Assembly: GCA_017430325.1 (NCBI GenBank)
Contig: JAFRNE010000032.1
Coordinates: forward strand, 124,001 to 188,000
Source: Eubacterium sp.
GTDB lineage: Bacteria; Bacillota; Clostridia; Lachnospirales; Lachnospiraceae
DNA: 64,000 nt
Reading direction: 5' to 3'
The position numbers and the translations under genes were made by a program. The notes beneath the pieces were generated by a model, which saw only the letters and a program-made list of their open reading frames with translations, did not search any database and was not told where the DNA came from. This document shows, piece after piece, positions 35,231 to 44,187 of the stretch. Numbering within the stretch: the stretch's first letter is position 1; every line of letters starts with the position of its first letter.

Positions 35231-36157
35231 ATGAGTAAGAATTTTGATGAACTTATCAGTAAGGTTTCACAGATCGAAAAGAAGAAGGTTTCTGTTGCAG
35301 TTGCACAGGACAATGAGGTACTTCTTGCAGTTAAGGCTGCTAAGGAGCAGAACATCGCTGATGCTATCCTTGTAGGTGACGAGGATGAGATCAGAAAGAT
35401 CGCAGCTGAAATCGGTATGGATCTCACAGGCTTCGAGATCATTGATGTTAAGGACAAGATCGAGGCAGCTCGTACAGCAGTTAAACTTGTTCACGATGGC
35501 GTTGCTGATATGTACATGAAGGGACTTATCGATACAAAGGATTTCCTTAAGAGCGTACTTGATAAAGAGGTTGGTCTCAGAACAGGTAAGCCACTTTCAC
35601 ATGTATGCGTATTTGAGATTGAAGGCGCTGAGAAGCTTCTCTTCCTCACAGACGTTGCTTTCATGACATATCCTACACTTGAGGATAAGGTAAGCATCAT
35701 CAAAAATACAGTTGAGATATGTAATGCAGTTGGCATAGAGAACCCTAAGGTTGCTCCGCTTGCAGCAGTTGAAGTTGTAAATCCTAAGATGCCTGAGACA
35801 GTTGAGGCAGCTGAGCTTACAAAGATGAACGAGGAAGGCCAGATCACAGGATGTATCGTTGACGGACCTCTTTCACTTGACCTTGCTACATGCCCAGAGG
35901 CAGCACAGCACAAGGGTGCTACAGGACGTAAGATCGTTGGTGACGCTGACGTTCTTCTCTTCCCTGATATCCACGCAGGAAATATCACTTACAAGGCACT
36001 TGTTCATTTCTCAAAGGGAAAGAACGGAAACCTTATCACAGGTACAGCTGCACCTGTTATCCTTACATCAAGATCAGATACATTTGATGTTAAGGTTAAC
36101 TCACTTGCACTTGGTGCACTTGTTGCAGACTCACTTAAGAAGAACGCAGCAAACTAA
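35231..36157 (+). CDS. ptb: Phosphate butyryltransferase
   Basis: This enzyme converts butyryl-CoA and phosphate to butyryl phosphate, the first of two steps of butyrate formation by the kinase route. It has 308 residues, the Ptb length, and opens with MSKNFDELISKV. Family segments seen include AVAQDNEVLLAVKAA, DMYMKGLIDT, HVCVFEIEG, VDGPLSLDLA and DVLLFPDIHAGNITYKAL. The length and the butyrate kinase gene 33 bp downstream argue for Ptb over phosphate acetyltransferase. Frequent use of a few preferred codons suggests high expression. The ribosome site is AAAGGTG. Confidence 0.94.
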   Translation: MSKNFDELISKVSQIEKKKVSVAVAQDNEVLLAVKAAKEQNIADAILVGDEDEIRKIAAEIGMDLTGFEIIDVKDKIEAARTAVKLVHDGVADMYMKGLIDTKDFLKSVLDKEVGLRTGKPLSHVCVFEIEGAEKLLFLTDVAFMTYPTLEDKVSIIKNTVEICNAVGIENPKVAPLAAVEVVNPKMPETVEAAELTKMNEEGQITGCIVDGPLSLDLATCPEAAQHKGATGRKIVGDADVLLFPDIHAGNITYKALVHFSKGKNGNLITGTAAPVILTSRSDTFDVKVNSLALGALVADSLKKNAAN

Positions 36158-36190
36158 AAAATATATTTGTATTAAGTATGGAGGCATAAA

Positions 36191-37258
36191 ATGGCAATCA
36201 AGTCACTTATCATTAACCCGGGTTCAACATCAACAAAGCTTGGTGTATTTGAAGATGAAACACTTTTAATGGACGAGACTCTTCGTCATTCAACAGAAGA
36301 GATCGCACAGTATCCAAATATCATTGCACAGAAGGATTTTCGTAAGAATATCATCCTTGATTTCCTCAAAGAGAAGGACATTGATGTCAATACATTTGAT
36401 GTTATCGTAGGACGCGGCGGTATCGTTAAGCCAATTCCCGGTGGAACATATGAAGTAACAGATGAGCTTATCAAGGATCTTACAGAGGCTAAGCGTGGTG
36501 AGCATGCATCAAATCTCGGCGGTATCATCGCAAGAGAAATAGCTGATTCGATCGGCGTAAAGGCATTTATCGTTGATCCTGTTGCAGTAGATGAGCTTGT
36601 TCCGGTTGCACGTATTTCAGGTATTCCTGAGATCGAGAGAGGATCGATCGATCATCCGCTTAACCAGAAGGCTATGGGAAGACGTTATGCTAAGGAAGTT
36701 GGCAAGAAGTATGAGGACTTAAACCTTATCATCGTTCACCTTGGAGGCGGAACTTCATGCGGATGTCATGATCATGGTAAGATGGTTGATGTATTTGCTG
36801 CATTCAATGGCGATGGTGCATTTTCACCTGAGAGAGCAAATGCGGTTCCTCCACTCTCACTTGTTGAGATGTGTTTTTCAGGAAAATACACACAGGCTGA
36901 AATGAAGAAGAAGATCATCGGTAATGGTGGTTTCAATGCATATCTTGGAACAAATGATGCAAGAGAGATCATGAAGCGTATCGATGATGGAGATGAGAAG
37001 GCTAAGCTTGTTATGAATGCATTTATCTATCAGCTTTCAAAGAATATCGGTGCCATGGCAGCTGTTCTTAAGGGAAAGGTTGATCAGATCATTATAACAG
37101 GCGGTATAGCTTACAATAAGAGAATCACAGACAAGATAAACGAGTATGTTGGTTTCATCGCACCTGTGACGGTTTATCCGGGCGAGGATGAGCTTCTCGC
37201 ACTTGCTCAGGGAGCAATCAGAGTATTAAATGGTGAAGAGGAAGCCAAGGTGTACTAA
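36191..37258 (+). CDS. buk: Butyrate kinase
   Basis: This enzyme transfers phosphate from butyryl phosphate to ADP, giving butyrate and ATP. The 355-residue protein is of the acetokinase/ASKHA fold: N-terminal phosphate loop LIINPGSTSTKLGVFEDE, RGGIVKPIPGGTYEVTDEL, the DHPLNQKAMGRRYA region, IIVHLGGGTSCGCHDHGKMVD and IIITGGIAYNKRI near the end. These are butyrate kinase rather than acetate kinase signatures (RGGxxKPIxGGTY, VDPVAVDE). A strong TGGAGGCAT ribosome site and a 33-bp gap to ptb indicate an operon. Confidence 0.95.
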   Translation: MAIKSLIINPGSTSTKLGVFEDETLLMDETLRHSTEEIAQYPNIIAQKDFRKNIILDFLKEKDIDVNTFDVIVGRGGIVKPIPGGTYEVTDELIKDLTEAKRGEHASNLGGIIAREIADSIGVKAFIVDPVAVDELVPVARISGIPEIERGSIDHPLNQKAMGRRYAKEVGKKYEDLNLIIVHLGGGTSCGCHDHGKMVDVFAAFNGDGAFSPERANAVPPLSLVEMCFSGKYTQAEMKKKIIGNGGFNAYLGTNDAREIMKRIDDGDEKAKLVMNAFIYQLSKNIGAMAAVLKGKVDQIIITGGIAYNKRITDKINEYVGFIAPVTVYPGEDELLALAQGAIRVLNGEEEAKVY

Positions 37259-37275
37259 AAAAAGAGGTGGATAAT

Positions 37276-39249
37276 ATGGCAGAAAACGAAAACCTTTCTG
37301 ATGCAGTTAAAGAGGTAGAAAATATAGTTGATACAGCTGAAGGTGCAACATCTGAGCTGGTCACACCTCCGGAGCAGCCACAGAGTGCCGGTCCAAGACC
37401 AAACCCATTCGATAATATGCAGAATGCCGGTACGGGATCAAGATCTCTCGATAGTATGAAGAATGCCGTAGCTCAGAATGCAGGTATTCCAAGTATGGCG
37501 GGTCAGCAGAATCCTTATATGAACGGAGCAAATCCGTATACAGGTCAGAAGAATCCGTTCGATAATATGCAGGGACAGAATCCTTACACACCTTCCGAGA
37601 ATCCGTATTTACAGAATACGTCAGGTGATCCTGAGGGCGGTAAGCCGGCAAAGAAGAAGATGTCAAAGGGTAAGAAGATCGGCCTTATCAGCGGTATTGT
37701 TGTATTTGTTGCAGCACTTGCAGTCTGTGGATTTATATTTATCCCTAAGCTTTTCAAGCCAAAGAAGGAAACTATCAAGAAGGCAGTTTTCCAGGCCAGA
37801 GATAATTTCGTTCAGGGAAATATGTTTAGTACCGAGTTCGGAGCAGACCAGTTTGGAAAGAGTCTTGCAAAGAATGGCGGAAAGATTGTTGTAAAAGCAA
37901 AGAATCCGAATGATTCGTCTGAATATATTGATTTTGAAGCAGATATCGATTCAGCAAACAAGGAAGCTTCCTTTGTTGCATCCGGCAACGCTGATAAGCT
38001 TGACGGTACTGCCAGAGGATATATCAACACCGAGAAAGCATATATAACTGTTGATGATGAGATGACCGGCTACTACTATGTTGATCTTGCTACAGCAGTA
38101 TCAGAGTATGCAAACTCATATATCTCTTCGATCGGTTCAAATTCATCATATTATTACGATAATTCATTCCTTGACTATTTTGGAGGCTCAGCAGCTATAT
38201 CACCTGAGCAGCTTCAGCAGCTTAAGGATGTGATCAAGCAGCTTATCGACAAGGTTGATTATTCTAAGGACGGAAGCAAGAAGCTTACACTTGGCGGTAA
38301 GAGCTATGATACAACAAAATACGTTCTGACCATTCCTAAGAAGGAGCTTCAGAATACGGTTTCAGATCTGCTTGATGTTGTCCTTGCTTCAGGTGCAATA
38401 GGCGGTTCAAATGGTGAATATTACGGAGCTATGTTAAGCTCATATATTTCAACCATATTTAACAAGGATATCAAGATCAATCTTTATGTTTATGATGATG
38501 CAGTCATCGCTATGGATACCGGCTATGAGATAGATGTTCTCGGACAGAAGGCTTCAATCGGAGTTAATGCACAGTTTGATGGTGAGGGTGATCTCTATTC
38601 CGCATTCAACGGAAGCATAAAGCTTGAAACAGCTGACAGTTCCATGGAAATAGCTGTTGATTATGACAGCTACGATATTGAGAACGGAACAGAGTGTGTC
38701 TTCGGCATCAAGGTTATCCGTGATGGTGATATTGATAGTCAGGTGGATTGGATACTCAGCTATAATAGAGTTACCTCTGATATAGTATTTTCTATGCAGG
38801 GTAATCAGCATGAAGTTGAAGAGTCTCTTTACGGTAAGGTTCTCAGCCTTGAGAAGGGCAAGAAGGTAGAGATCCAGTTCGATACAATGTATTTTAAGAA
38901 TGGTGGATATTATGGTACAGGTCCAAAAGAGAGAACTGAGACGATCGATTTATTTGTCGGACTCTATTCTGACTTTGCTGTTGAGAAAGTACCATCAAAT
39001 GTTACCCTCGTAAACCTTCTTACTTCATCAGAATCTGAGTTTAAGAGCATACTTTCTCAGAAGCTCATTGACTATATTGATGAGTTGAATAAACCGGAAG
39101 TCGTATATGAAGAGTGGGAGATCGACCGGGAGACAGATACAACAGAAGATACAACAGAAGCCGTAACAGAGGAAGCCACCTCAACGACCACAGAGGCTGC
39201 AACTACTACGACGACAGAAGCTTCTACAGAGGCTACAACTGAGAAATAA
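37276..39249 (+). CDS. Large single-pass membrane protein with Asn/Pro repeats and a Thr-rich tail
   Basis: I start it at ATG 37276 because AGAGGTGG lies 5 bases before it; the GTG at 37267 is inside that site. The protein has 657 residues. The cytoplasmic N-terminus (about 1-125) carries repeated NPFDNMQ and NPYTGQ/NPYTPSENPYLQN motifs. One membrane segment follows (about 130-155, IGLISGIVVFVAALAVCGFIFI). Then comes a large outer domain (about 165-610) rich in Tyr/Ser/Asp. The C-terminus is an almost pure Thr/Glu/Ala tail like TTEDTTEAVTEEATSTTTEA. The layout is that of the zinc-ribbon proteins in this window but without the ribbon. It is 17 bp behind buk, probably by readthrough. Function unknown. 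Confidence 0.7.
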   Translation: MAENENLSDAVKEVENIVDTAEGATSELVTPPEQPQSAGPRPNPFDNMQNAGTGSRSLDSMKNAVAQNAGIPSMAGQQNPYMNGANPYTGQKNPFDNMQGQNPYTPSENPYLQNTSGDPEGGKPAKKKMSKGKKIGLISGIVVFVAALAVCGFIFIPKLFKPKKETIKKAVFQARDNFVQGNMFSTEFGADQFGKSLAKNGGKIVVKAKNPNDSSEYIDFEADIDSANKEASFVASGNADKLDGTARGYINTEKAYITVDDEMTGYYYVDLATAVSEYANSYISSIGSNSSYYYDNSFLDYFGGSAAISPEQLQQLKDVIKQLIDKVDYSKDGSKKLTLGGKSYDTTKYVLTIPKKELQNTVSDLLDVVLASGAIGGSNGEYYGAMLSSYISTIFNKDIKINLYVYDDAVIAMDTGYEIDVLGQKASIGVNAQFDGEGDLYSAFNGSIKLETADSSMEIAVDYDSYDIENGTECVFGIKVIRDGDIDSQVDWILSYNRVTSDIVFSMQGNQHEVEESLYGKVLSLEKGKKVEIQFDTMYFKNGGYYGTGPKERTETIDLFVGLYSDFAVEKVPSNVTLVNLLTSSESEFKSILSQKLIDYIDELNKPEVVYEEWEIDRETDTTEDTTEAVTEEATSTTTEAATTTTTEASTEATTEK

Positions 39250-39270
39250 GACCATAAACGGAGTTATATT

Positions 39271-40083
39271 ATGGGAAGAACCAAGGTTGCTGTGAAAAAT
39301 TGCATATTTGCGGACGGTGAGCCGAAGATCTGTGTACCACTTGTAGGCAGGAGCACAGAGGAGATTTTTGATCACGCCGAAAGGATATTGTCCGAGGCAC
39401 ATCGCCTTGAAGCTATGTATCCGGGCATGAGAGTGGATGTGATCGAGTTCCGTGCGGACTACTACGACAATGTAGCAGACAGAGATAAGCTCATGGACGT
39501 TATGAACAGGCTCAGAGCAGTATTTGAGGACAGACTTCTTCTTTTCACCTATAGAAGTGAGGAAGAAGGAGGCGAGCTTCGCCACGACTGGGCGGAAAAT
39601 ATGCTTGATGATATCTGGGAATGGATAATAGCCGGAAAGCAGGCTGACCTTATAGATATCGAGCTTAAGTCCGGAAACTACAGGGTTGCACGTACAGCGG
39701 CCAAGGCACATGAGGCAGGGATGTCTGTCATCATGTCCAACCATAATTTTGATAAGACCCCACACGATGACGAAATACTTGAGATGTTCAGACAGATGGA
39801 AATACTTGGCGCAGATATCCTGAAGATTGCGTCAACACCGAAGGTAAAGTTCGATGTACAGCGTATCATGGATCTGACGAAGGATATCACAAGCGGCAAG
39901 ACCGGAGCGGATTATCTGGAGCATCCGGTAATTACCATTTCCATGGGTGAGGACGGAAAAGTATCAAGGACCAGCGGCAGACAGACCGGAAGTGCAATGA
40001 CATTTGCTTCGGTTGACAGCGGCTCGGCTCCGGGCCAGCTGAGTCTGGAAGAAATGTTTAAAGCATTGAAGGTAGGAGAATAA
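39271..40083 (+). CDS. aroD: 3-dehydroquinate dehydratase, type I
   Basis: This is the third step of the shikimate pathway. The 270-residue type I enzyme forms a Schiff base with its substrate. Signature elements are PKICVPLVGRSTEEI, VIEFRADYYD (substrate Glu/Arg), LLFTYRSEEEGG, ILGADILKIASTPK with the Schiff-base Lys, and VISHNFD-like MSNHNFDKTPHDDEI. The C-terminus with PVITISMGEDGKVSR and APGQLSLEEM is complete. The ribosome site is ACGGAG. The following oxidoreductase gene begins 1 bp after the stop, so the two are coupled. The other shikimate gene in the window, aroA, is about 12 kb away. Confidence 0.94.
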   Translation: MGRTKVAVKNCIFADGEPKICVPLVGRSTEEIFDHAERILSEAHRLEAMYPGMRVDVIEFRADYYDNVADRDKLMDVMNRLRAVFEDRLLLFTYRSEEEGGELRHDWAENMLDDIWEWIIAGKQADLIDIELKSGNYRVARTAAKAHEAGMSVIMSNHNFDKTPHDDEILEMFRQMEILGADILKIASTPKVKFDVQRIMDLTKDITSGKTGADYLEHPVITISMGEDGKVSRTSGRQTGSAMTFASVDSGSAPGQLSLEEMFKALKVGE

Positions 40084-40084
40084 T

Positions 40085-41149
40085 ATGATCAATTTTAAGA
40101 TAGGAATACTTGGAACAGGAAGTATAGCTGAAAAGATCGCAGAGACGATCGCAAAGCTCGATTCCTTTGAAGTATATGCGGTTGCTTCACGTGACGCGCA
40201 GAAGGCAGCTGATTTCGCTGCAAAATACGATATAGCAAAGAGCTACGGTTCTTACGAGGAGCTTGTTCAGGATAAGGATGTTGAGCTTGTTTATGTTGCA
40301 ACACCTCATCAGTGTCATGCAGATAATGCGATACTTTGTATAAATGCAGGAAAGCCTGTACTTGTTGAGAAGCCTTTCTCATACAATAACAAGACCACAC
40401 AGGACGTTATCGCCCTTGCGAGAGAGAAGAAGGTTTTCTGTGGCGAGGCTATGTGGATGAGCCATGCACCACTTCTTAAGTTCACTAAGAAGATCATTGA
40501 GTCAAGAAGGATCGGTGACATCAGGTATGTCAATGCGTCACTCTGCTACAACCTTCTGAATAAGGAGAGACTTGTAAAGCCTGAATATGCAGGCGGTGCA
40601 CTGCTTGATATCGGTGTATATCCACTTGTAATGTCATTTGCCCTTATGGGACAGATGCCTGTTGCAGCTTCATCTTCATGCGTAAGGCTTTCTACAGCTG
40701 TTGATGCGGTTGATACGATTCAGCTTAACTTCCAGCAGGGTAAGGCGGCTACTGTATTTACCTCAATGATGTATGATTCAGAAAATATGTGTGTAGTTTA
40801 CGGAACAGAGGGACGTATCGAGATCGATAATGTGAATTATCCAAAGGAGGTCAGAGTTTACAACAGAAACAATGAGCTCGCAGAGAAGGCAACAACTTCT
40901 GATATGGAGATCACAGGTTACGAGCACCAGTTCCTGGCTGCACGTGAGGCAATAATCACAGGTAAGCTTGAGTGTGCAGATCGTCCGCACAAGGACATCA
41001 TAAATACTATGGGCTTCTGCGATATGCTCAGACGTTCATGGGGAATCTTCTATCCGCTTCCGGGCGAAGAATCTCTCAAGGTTAATCCAAACCAGACACC
41101 AACAGACGGTAATCCGGCAGGACCGGCACCGGGAATCAGAAGAGTATAG
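40085..41149 (+). CDS. Gfo/Idh/MocA family oxidoreductase
   Basis: This 354-residue NAD(P)-dependent oxidoreductase is of the glucose-fructose oxidoreductase family. The Rossmann motif is KIGILGTGSIAEKIAETI. The core carries VYVATPHQCHADNAI and the conserved EKPF motif in GKPVLVEKPFSYNNK (Lys for catalysis). GGALLDIGVYPLVMSFAL holds the substrate-binding part. Its ATG overlaps the aroD stop region (spacing 1 bp), with AGGAGAA inside aroD. The substrate is unknown; a sugar or inositol derivative is usual for the family. The link to aroD may be mere co-expression. Confidence 0.9.
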   Translation: MINFKIGILGTGSIAEKIAETIAKLDSFEVYAVASRDAQKAADFAAKYDIAKSYGSYEELVQDKDVELVYVATPHQCHADNAILCINAGKPVLVEKPFSYNNKTTQDVIALAREKKVFCGEAMWMSHAPLLKFTKKIIESRRIGDIRYVNASLCYNLLNKERLVKPEYAGGALLDIGVYPLVMSFALMGQMPVAASSSCVRLSTAVDAVDTIQLNFQQGKAATVFTSMMYDSENMCVVYGTEGRIEIDNVNYPKEVRVYNRNNELAEKATTSDMEITGYEHQFLAAREAIITGKLECADRPHKDIINTMGFCDMLRRSWGIFYPLPGEESLKVNPNQTPTDGNPAGPAPGIRRV

Positions 41150-41158
41150 ATATTTTAG

Positions 41159-41198
41159 CCTCTGCTACTGCACGAAAGGCAGTGGCAGGGGTTTTTCT
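41159..41198 (+). terminator. Terminator after the oxidoreductase gene
   Basis: CCTCTGCTACTGC / GCAGTGGCAGGGG forms a 13-bp stem with G-T pairs, followed by TTTTTCTTTT. Confidence 0.9.
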
Positions 41199-41214
41199 TT
41201 TAATGAGGTAGGAT

Positions 41215-42783
41215 ATGCCATATCTTTCAAAGGTCCAGAAAAAGTACATAATTGCCTTTTCTATTTTGATACTGGCTACTGCAGCCATCAATATCATGAC
41301 GTGGGATATTCCATTCTTTCGTGATATTGCCAGTATCTTCTATGCATTTATCCTGATGGGCTGGGGCATAACCGTAGGCCGAAGGATAACACATATAAGG
41401 ATGCGAAGGCTGCTTAACTTCGAGGTCACCATGATGGCCATGCTTTTCGTGGCAAGAATATGCAAATACACGGTATTCTGGGGTGTTCCGGCCGTTTTCA
41501 GGGCTTCGTACTACATTTATATCGATATCGAGCTGACCGTTGCTTCGGGCGCGCTGATCCTTGCGCTTCTGATCGGAACAGCAGGAAACGATAAGCCGTC
41601 TAAGGTGGTCTGGGCTGTATTTATCACAAATGTCATACTGATGATATTTGTTTCGACAAACGAGCTGCATTGGAAGCTCTACCGATTCAAAAATTATCAC
41701 GAAGGCCTGTATGAGACTGAATATGGCTGGCTCTACTATGTTGCGGCGATCATGGGAATCGCACAGCTTCTTGGAGCAACGATAGTGATAACAAGAAAGT
41801 GCAGCATTTCCGCGGTAAGAAAATACTGGTATATCCCTCTTGTTCCGCAGCTTCTCGGCTTTGCGCTCATACTCATATATTATTTCAGCGGCGGTGCACC
41901 GATGCTCTTCGGAATTAAGATGTACAACTTCCAGGAGGTGTTCTGCCTTACTGTTGCGGCCATGCTTGAGACCGGTATCAAGATTGGAATGATACCATCC
42001 TGCTCAGGCTATGCAGGCATGTTCAGAAGGTCGCATATCAATGCGGCTATCGTTGATAAAAATGGCGAATACAGATATCATTCGCTGAATTACGGCTCGG
42101 AATATGATACTGAGTACGTGAGGATAAATGAAAAGCAGATCTCGGGCGGCAAGGTCATCTGGACCGAAAACCTTGAGACTATAAGCAGCCTTAACGAGAT
42201 ACTTGCTGATACGGTTGATATCATCGAATCGGAAAATACACTGATAGAGAAGGAAAATGCGGCAAAGGAAGAGCGCAGCCGTTATGAGACCATGAACAGT
42301 CTCTATAACAGTATAGCTGATTTCTCATCGTCCAGACTGCGTACCATAGATGAGGAGCTTTCAAAGGATCAGGATGATGAGGAAGCCTTCAAGAAGCACC
42401 TTGCGAGGAGCCTTGTTCTCGGCTCCTATATAAAGAGACGTTCAAATCTGACCATAATCGCAGCGGAGGGTAAGGGCATCTGCCTGGACGAGCTGCTGCT
42501 TTCGATAAATGAATCAATGACCTATATCAGGCTCTGTGATATTAACTGCAGGCTGAACACCACCGGAAAGGATATAAGAGAGAAGGTTCTTCCGGCTGAG
42601 GAGGTTATCGGCCTCTATGACAAATTCCAGGAATTTGTTGAGGGTGTTCTGGACCGCACAAGAAATATCATGGTAAATATCAGAGAAAACGGGAAGACCC
42701 TGTTCAAGGTCAGCGCGGATACCGAGGATGATATCATCAGTATTTCCGCTGAGATCCCGGATGGACAGGAGGTGGCACAATGA
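41215..42783 (+). CDS. 7TM sensor protein with degenerate kinase-like cytoplasmic part
   Basis: This 522-residue protein begins with seven hydrophobic segments (about residues 8-235), similar in layout to the histidine-kinase N-terminal 7TM region. Linker and PAS-like sequence follow, then a helical coiled-coil segment (about 340-400, RYETMNSLYNSIADFSSSRLRTIDEEL). The C-terminus would be where the ATPase domain belongs, but the N and G boxes are absent (ends TEDDIISISAEIPDGQ). I therefore call it a pseudokinase or co-sensor. Its stop overlaps the ATG of the next gene, a complete kinase, by 4 bp (ATGA), which suggests equal expression and possibly a hetero-complex. A GAGGTAGG ribosome site precedes the ATG. 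Confidence 0.75.
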   Translation: MPYLSKVQKKYIIAFSILILATAAINIMTWDIPFFRDIASIFYAFILMGWGITVGRRITHIRMRRLLNFEVTMMAMLFVARICKYTVFWGVPAVFRASYYIYIDIELTVASGALILALLIGTAGNDKPSKVVWAVFITNVILMIFVSTNELHWKLYRFKNYHEGLYETEYGWLYYVAAIMGIAQLLGATIVITRKCSISAVRKYWYIPLVPQLLGFALILIYYFSGGAPMLFGIKMYNFQEVFCLTVAAMLETGIKIGMIPSCSGYAGMFRRSHINAAIVDKNGEYRYHSLNYGSEYDTEYVRINEKQISGGKVIWTENLETISSLNEILADTVDIIESENTLIEKENAAKEERSRYETMNSLYNSIADFSSSRLRTIDEELSKDQDDEEAFKKHLARSLVLGSYIKRRSNLTIIAAEGKGICLDELLLSINESMTYIRLCDINCRLNTTGKDIREKVLPAEEVIGLYDKFQEFVEGVLDRTRNIMVNIRENGKTLFKVSADTEDDIISISAEIPDGQEVAQ

Positions 42784-44051
42784 TCTACGAGAATCTGCCA
42801 CAGCTCCTGAGGAGTCTGGTGCTTTTCTGGGTGCTGGCGCTTATACTTATGTATGCATTTAATGCCATAAGAAGCATCCAGATCAAGAGAGATAAATCAT
42901 ATATCATAGTTACGATACTGGGAGTAGCGGTATTCTATTTCCTGTATCAGGTATTGATAGACATAGTTGATTCCGTCATGGATGGCGAAAGGGTTAAATA
43001 CTATATTCCGGCGGAAAGCCTTGTACTTATGCTGACTGCATTTACGGGTATAGCGATCTATCAGTTTTTTGCTATTAATAAGTGGAAGAGGACGAATATA
43101 TCCGGCCTTTCCATAAATGAAAGCTTCGACAGTCTTCCGACGGCGCTCTGCTTTTTCCTGCAGTCAGGCCTTCCGAGGATGACGAATAAGGAGATGGAGA
43201 AGATCTATCGTTCGCTGGCAGGCGGCGAGCTTTCGGATGCAGGTAAATTCTGGCTCAGCCTGAAATACGGCGATTATCAGGGCTGTATCATGGAGGGGAA
43301 CGATCCGATATACAGACTTCCGGACGGAAGGATAATGTGCTTTTCCCTTAAGGAAATGAGAGTTGAGCGAAATAAGATATATGAGCTCATCGGTAATGAC
43401 ATCACTGAGGAATACGGTCTTAAAGAGGAGCTTGAGGGTAAGAGAGTTAAGGCGAGAGAGATCAACAGCCGTCTCCGTGAGCTGAACAAGAGTATTACCA
43501 GGATCACGGCGGAGAAGGAGGTTCTTGCCGCAAAGGTTCGTATCCATAATGAGCTGGGTGACCTTCTGCTTTACAGTAAGAGCTATCTGGCAGGAAACAG
43601 TGATATCGACAAGAAGAAGCTTCTTTCAATGTGGAGAAAGAATAACCGTCTCTTCGAGGAGTCGGGTCCTGAGGTTTGGCAGAATACCTACAATTCCGCC
43701 ATCGAGGATGCGAGAAAGCTGGGCGTCAGAGTTGTGACCAAAGGCGAGCTTCCGGAGGAAGAGGTGCTGAAGGATATCAATGAGACTGCCATCAAGGTTC
43801 ATGCGAACAATACTCTTCGCCACGCGCATGGACATACTGTATTTGCAACATATAGCGTGGAAGAGGGAAAATATGTTATAGTATTTGAGAATGACGGCGA
43901 GCCGCCGAAGGAGAAGATCAGAGAGGGCGGCGGACTGGGAAATCTCAGACGAATGGTCGAGCAGGCGGGCGGTGAGCTCAGTCTGTCACACGAGCCGAAA
44001 TTCGTTATGACGATAGTCGTTCCTGTGAAGAAGAAAAAAGTTAACGTTTAA
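42780..44051 (+). CDS. Membrane sensor histidine kinase (HisKA_3-like)
   Basis: This 423-residue kinase has three hydrophobic segments in the first 105 residues and a PAS-like middle (about 180-215, YRLPDGRIMCFSLKEMRVERNKIYELIGNDIT). A coiled coil leads to the DHp helix with RIHNELGDLL (His256 as likely phospho-acceptor, in the HDxLG-type context). The ATPase domain has an N box NNTLRHAHG, G1 box FENDGEPP and GGGLGNLRRMVEQAGGEL. It is translationally coupled to the 7TM protein upstream and is followed by the LuxR-type regulator gene after 136 bp. The signal is unknown. Confidence 0.85.
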   Translation: MIYENLPQLLRSLVLFWVLALILMYAFNAIRSIQIKRDKSYIIVTILGVAVFYFLYQVLIDIVDSVMDGERVKYYIPAESLVLMLTAFTGIAIYQFFAINKWKRTNISGLSINESFDSLPTALCFFLQSGLPRMTNKEMEKIYRSLAGGELSDAGKFWLSLKYGDYQGCIMEGNDPIYRLPDGRIMCFSLKEMRVERNKIYELIGNDITEEYGLKEELEGKRVKAREINSRLRELNKSITRITAEKEVLAAKVRIHNELGDLLLYSKSYLAGNSDIDKKKLLSMWRKNNRLFEESGPEVWQNTYNSAIEDARKLGVRVVTKGELPEEEVLKDINETAIKVHANNTLRHAHGHTVFATYSVEEGKYVIVFENDGEPPKEKIREGGGLGNLRRMVEQAGGELSLSHEPKFVMTIVVPVKKKKVNV

Positions 44052-44054
44052 AAT

Positions 44055-44144
44055 GATCACGCGAACGTAAATAAGTATAGAATAGATCACATGAACGTGG
44101 TCAGGTGTAGAGTGGATCACATGAATGTGATTAAGCATATGATT
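44055..44144. repeat. Three 30-bp repeats with palindromic cores upstream of the response regulator
   Basis: GATCAC occurs at 44055, 44085 and 44115, exactly 30 bp apart. The third core CACAT-GA-ATGTG is a perfect inverted repeat. The second (CACATGAACGTG) differs by one base, and the first (CACGCGAACGTA) is more degenerate. They end about 45 bp before the ATG of the LuxR-type regulator gene and look like an array of binding sites on one helix face. Confidence 0.65.
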
Positions 44145-44187
44145 GTAATGACAGAGGGAACGATATAACAGGTTCCGGGAGGAGATT

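Noticed and set aside
35231..37258. Phosphate acetyltransferase and acetate kinase
   Set aside because: Length (308 and 355 residues) and motifs fit phosphate butyryltransferase and butyrate kinase.
40188..40196. Additional parS site at a CACGTG core in the oxidoreductase gene
   Set aside because: Only the centre matches; the outer arms TGTTT and AAACA are missing.
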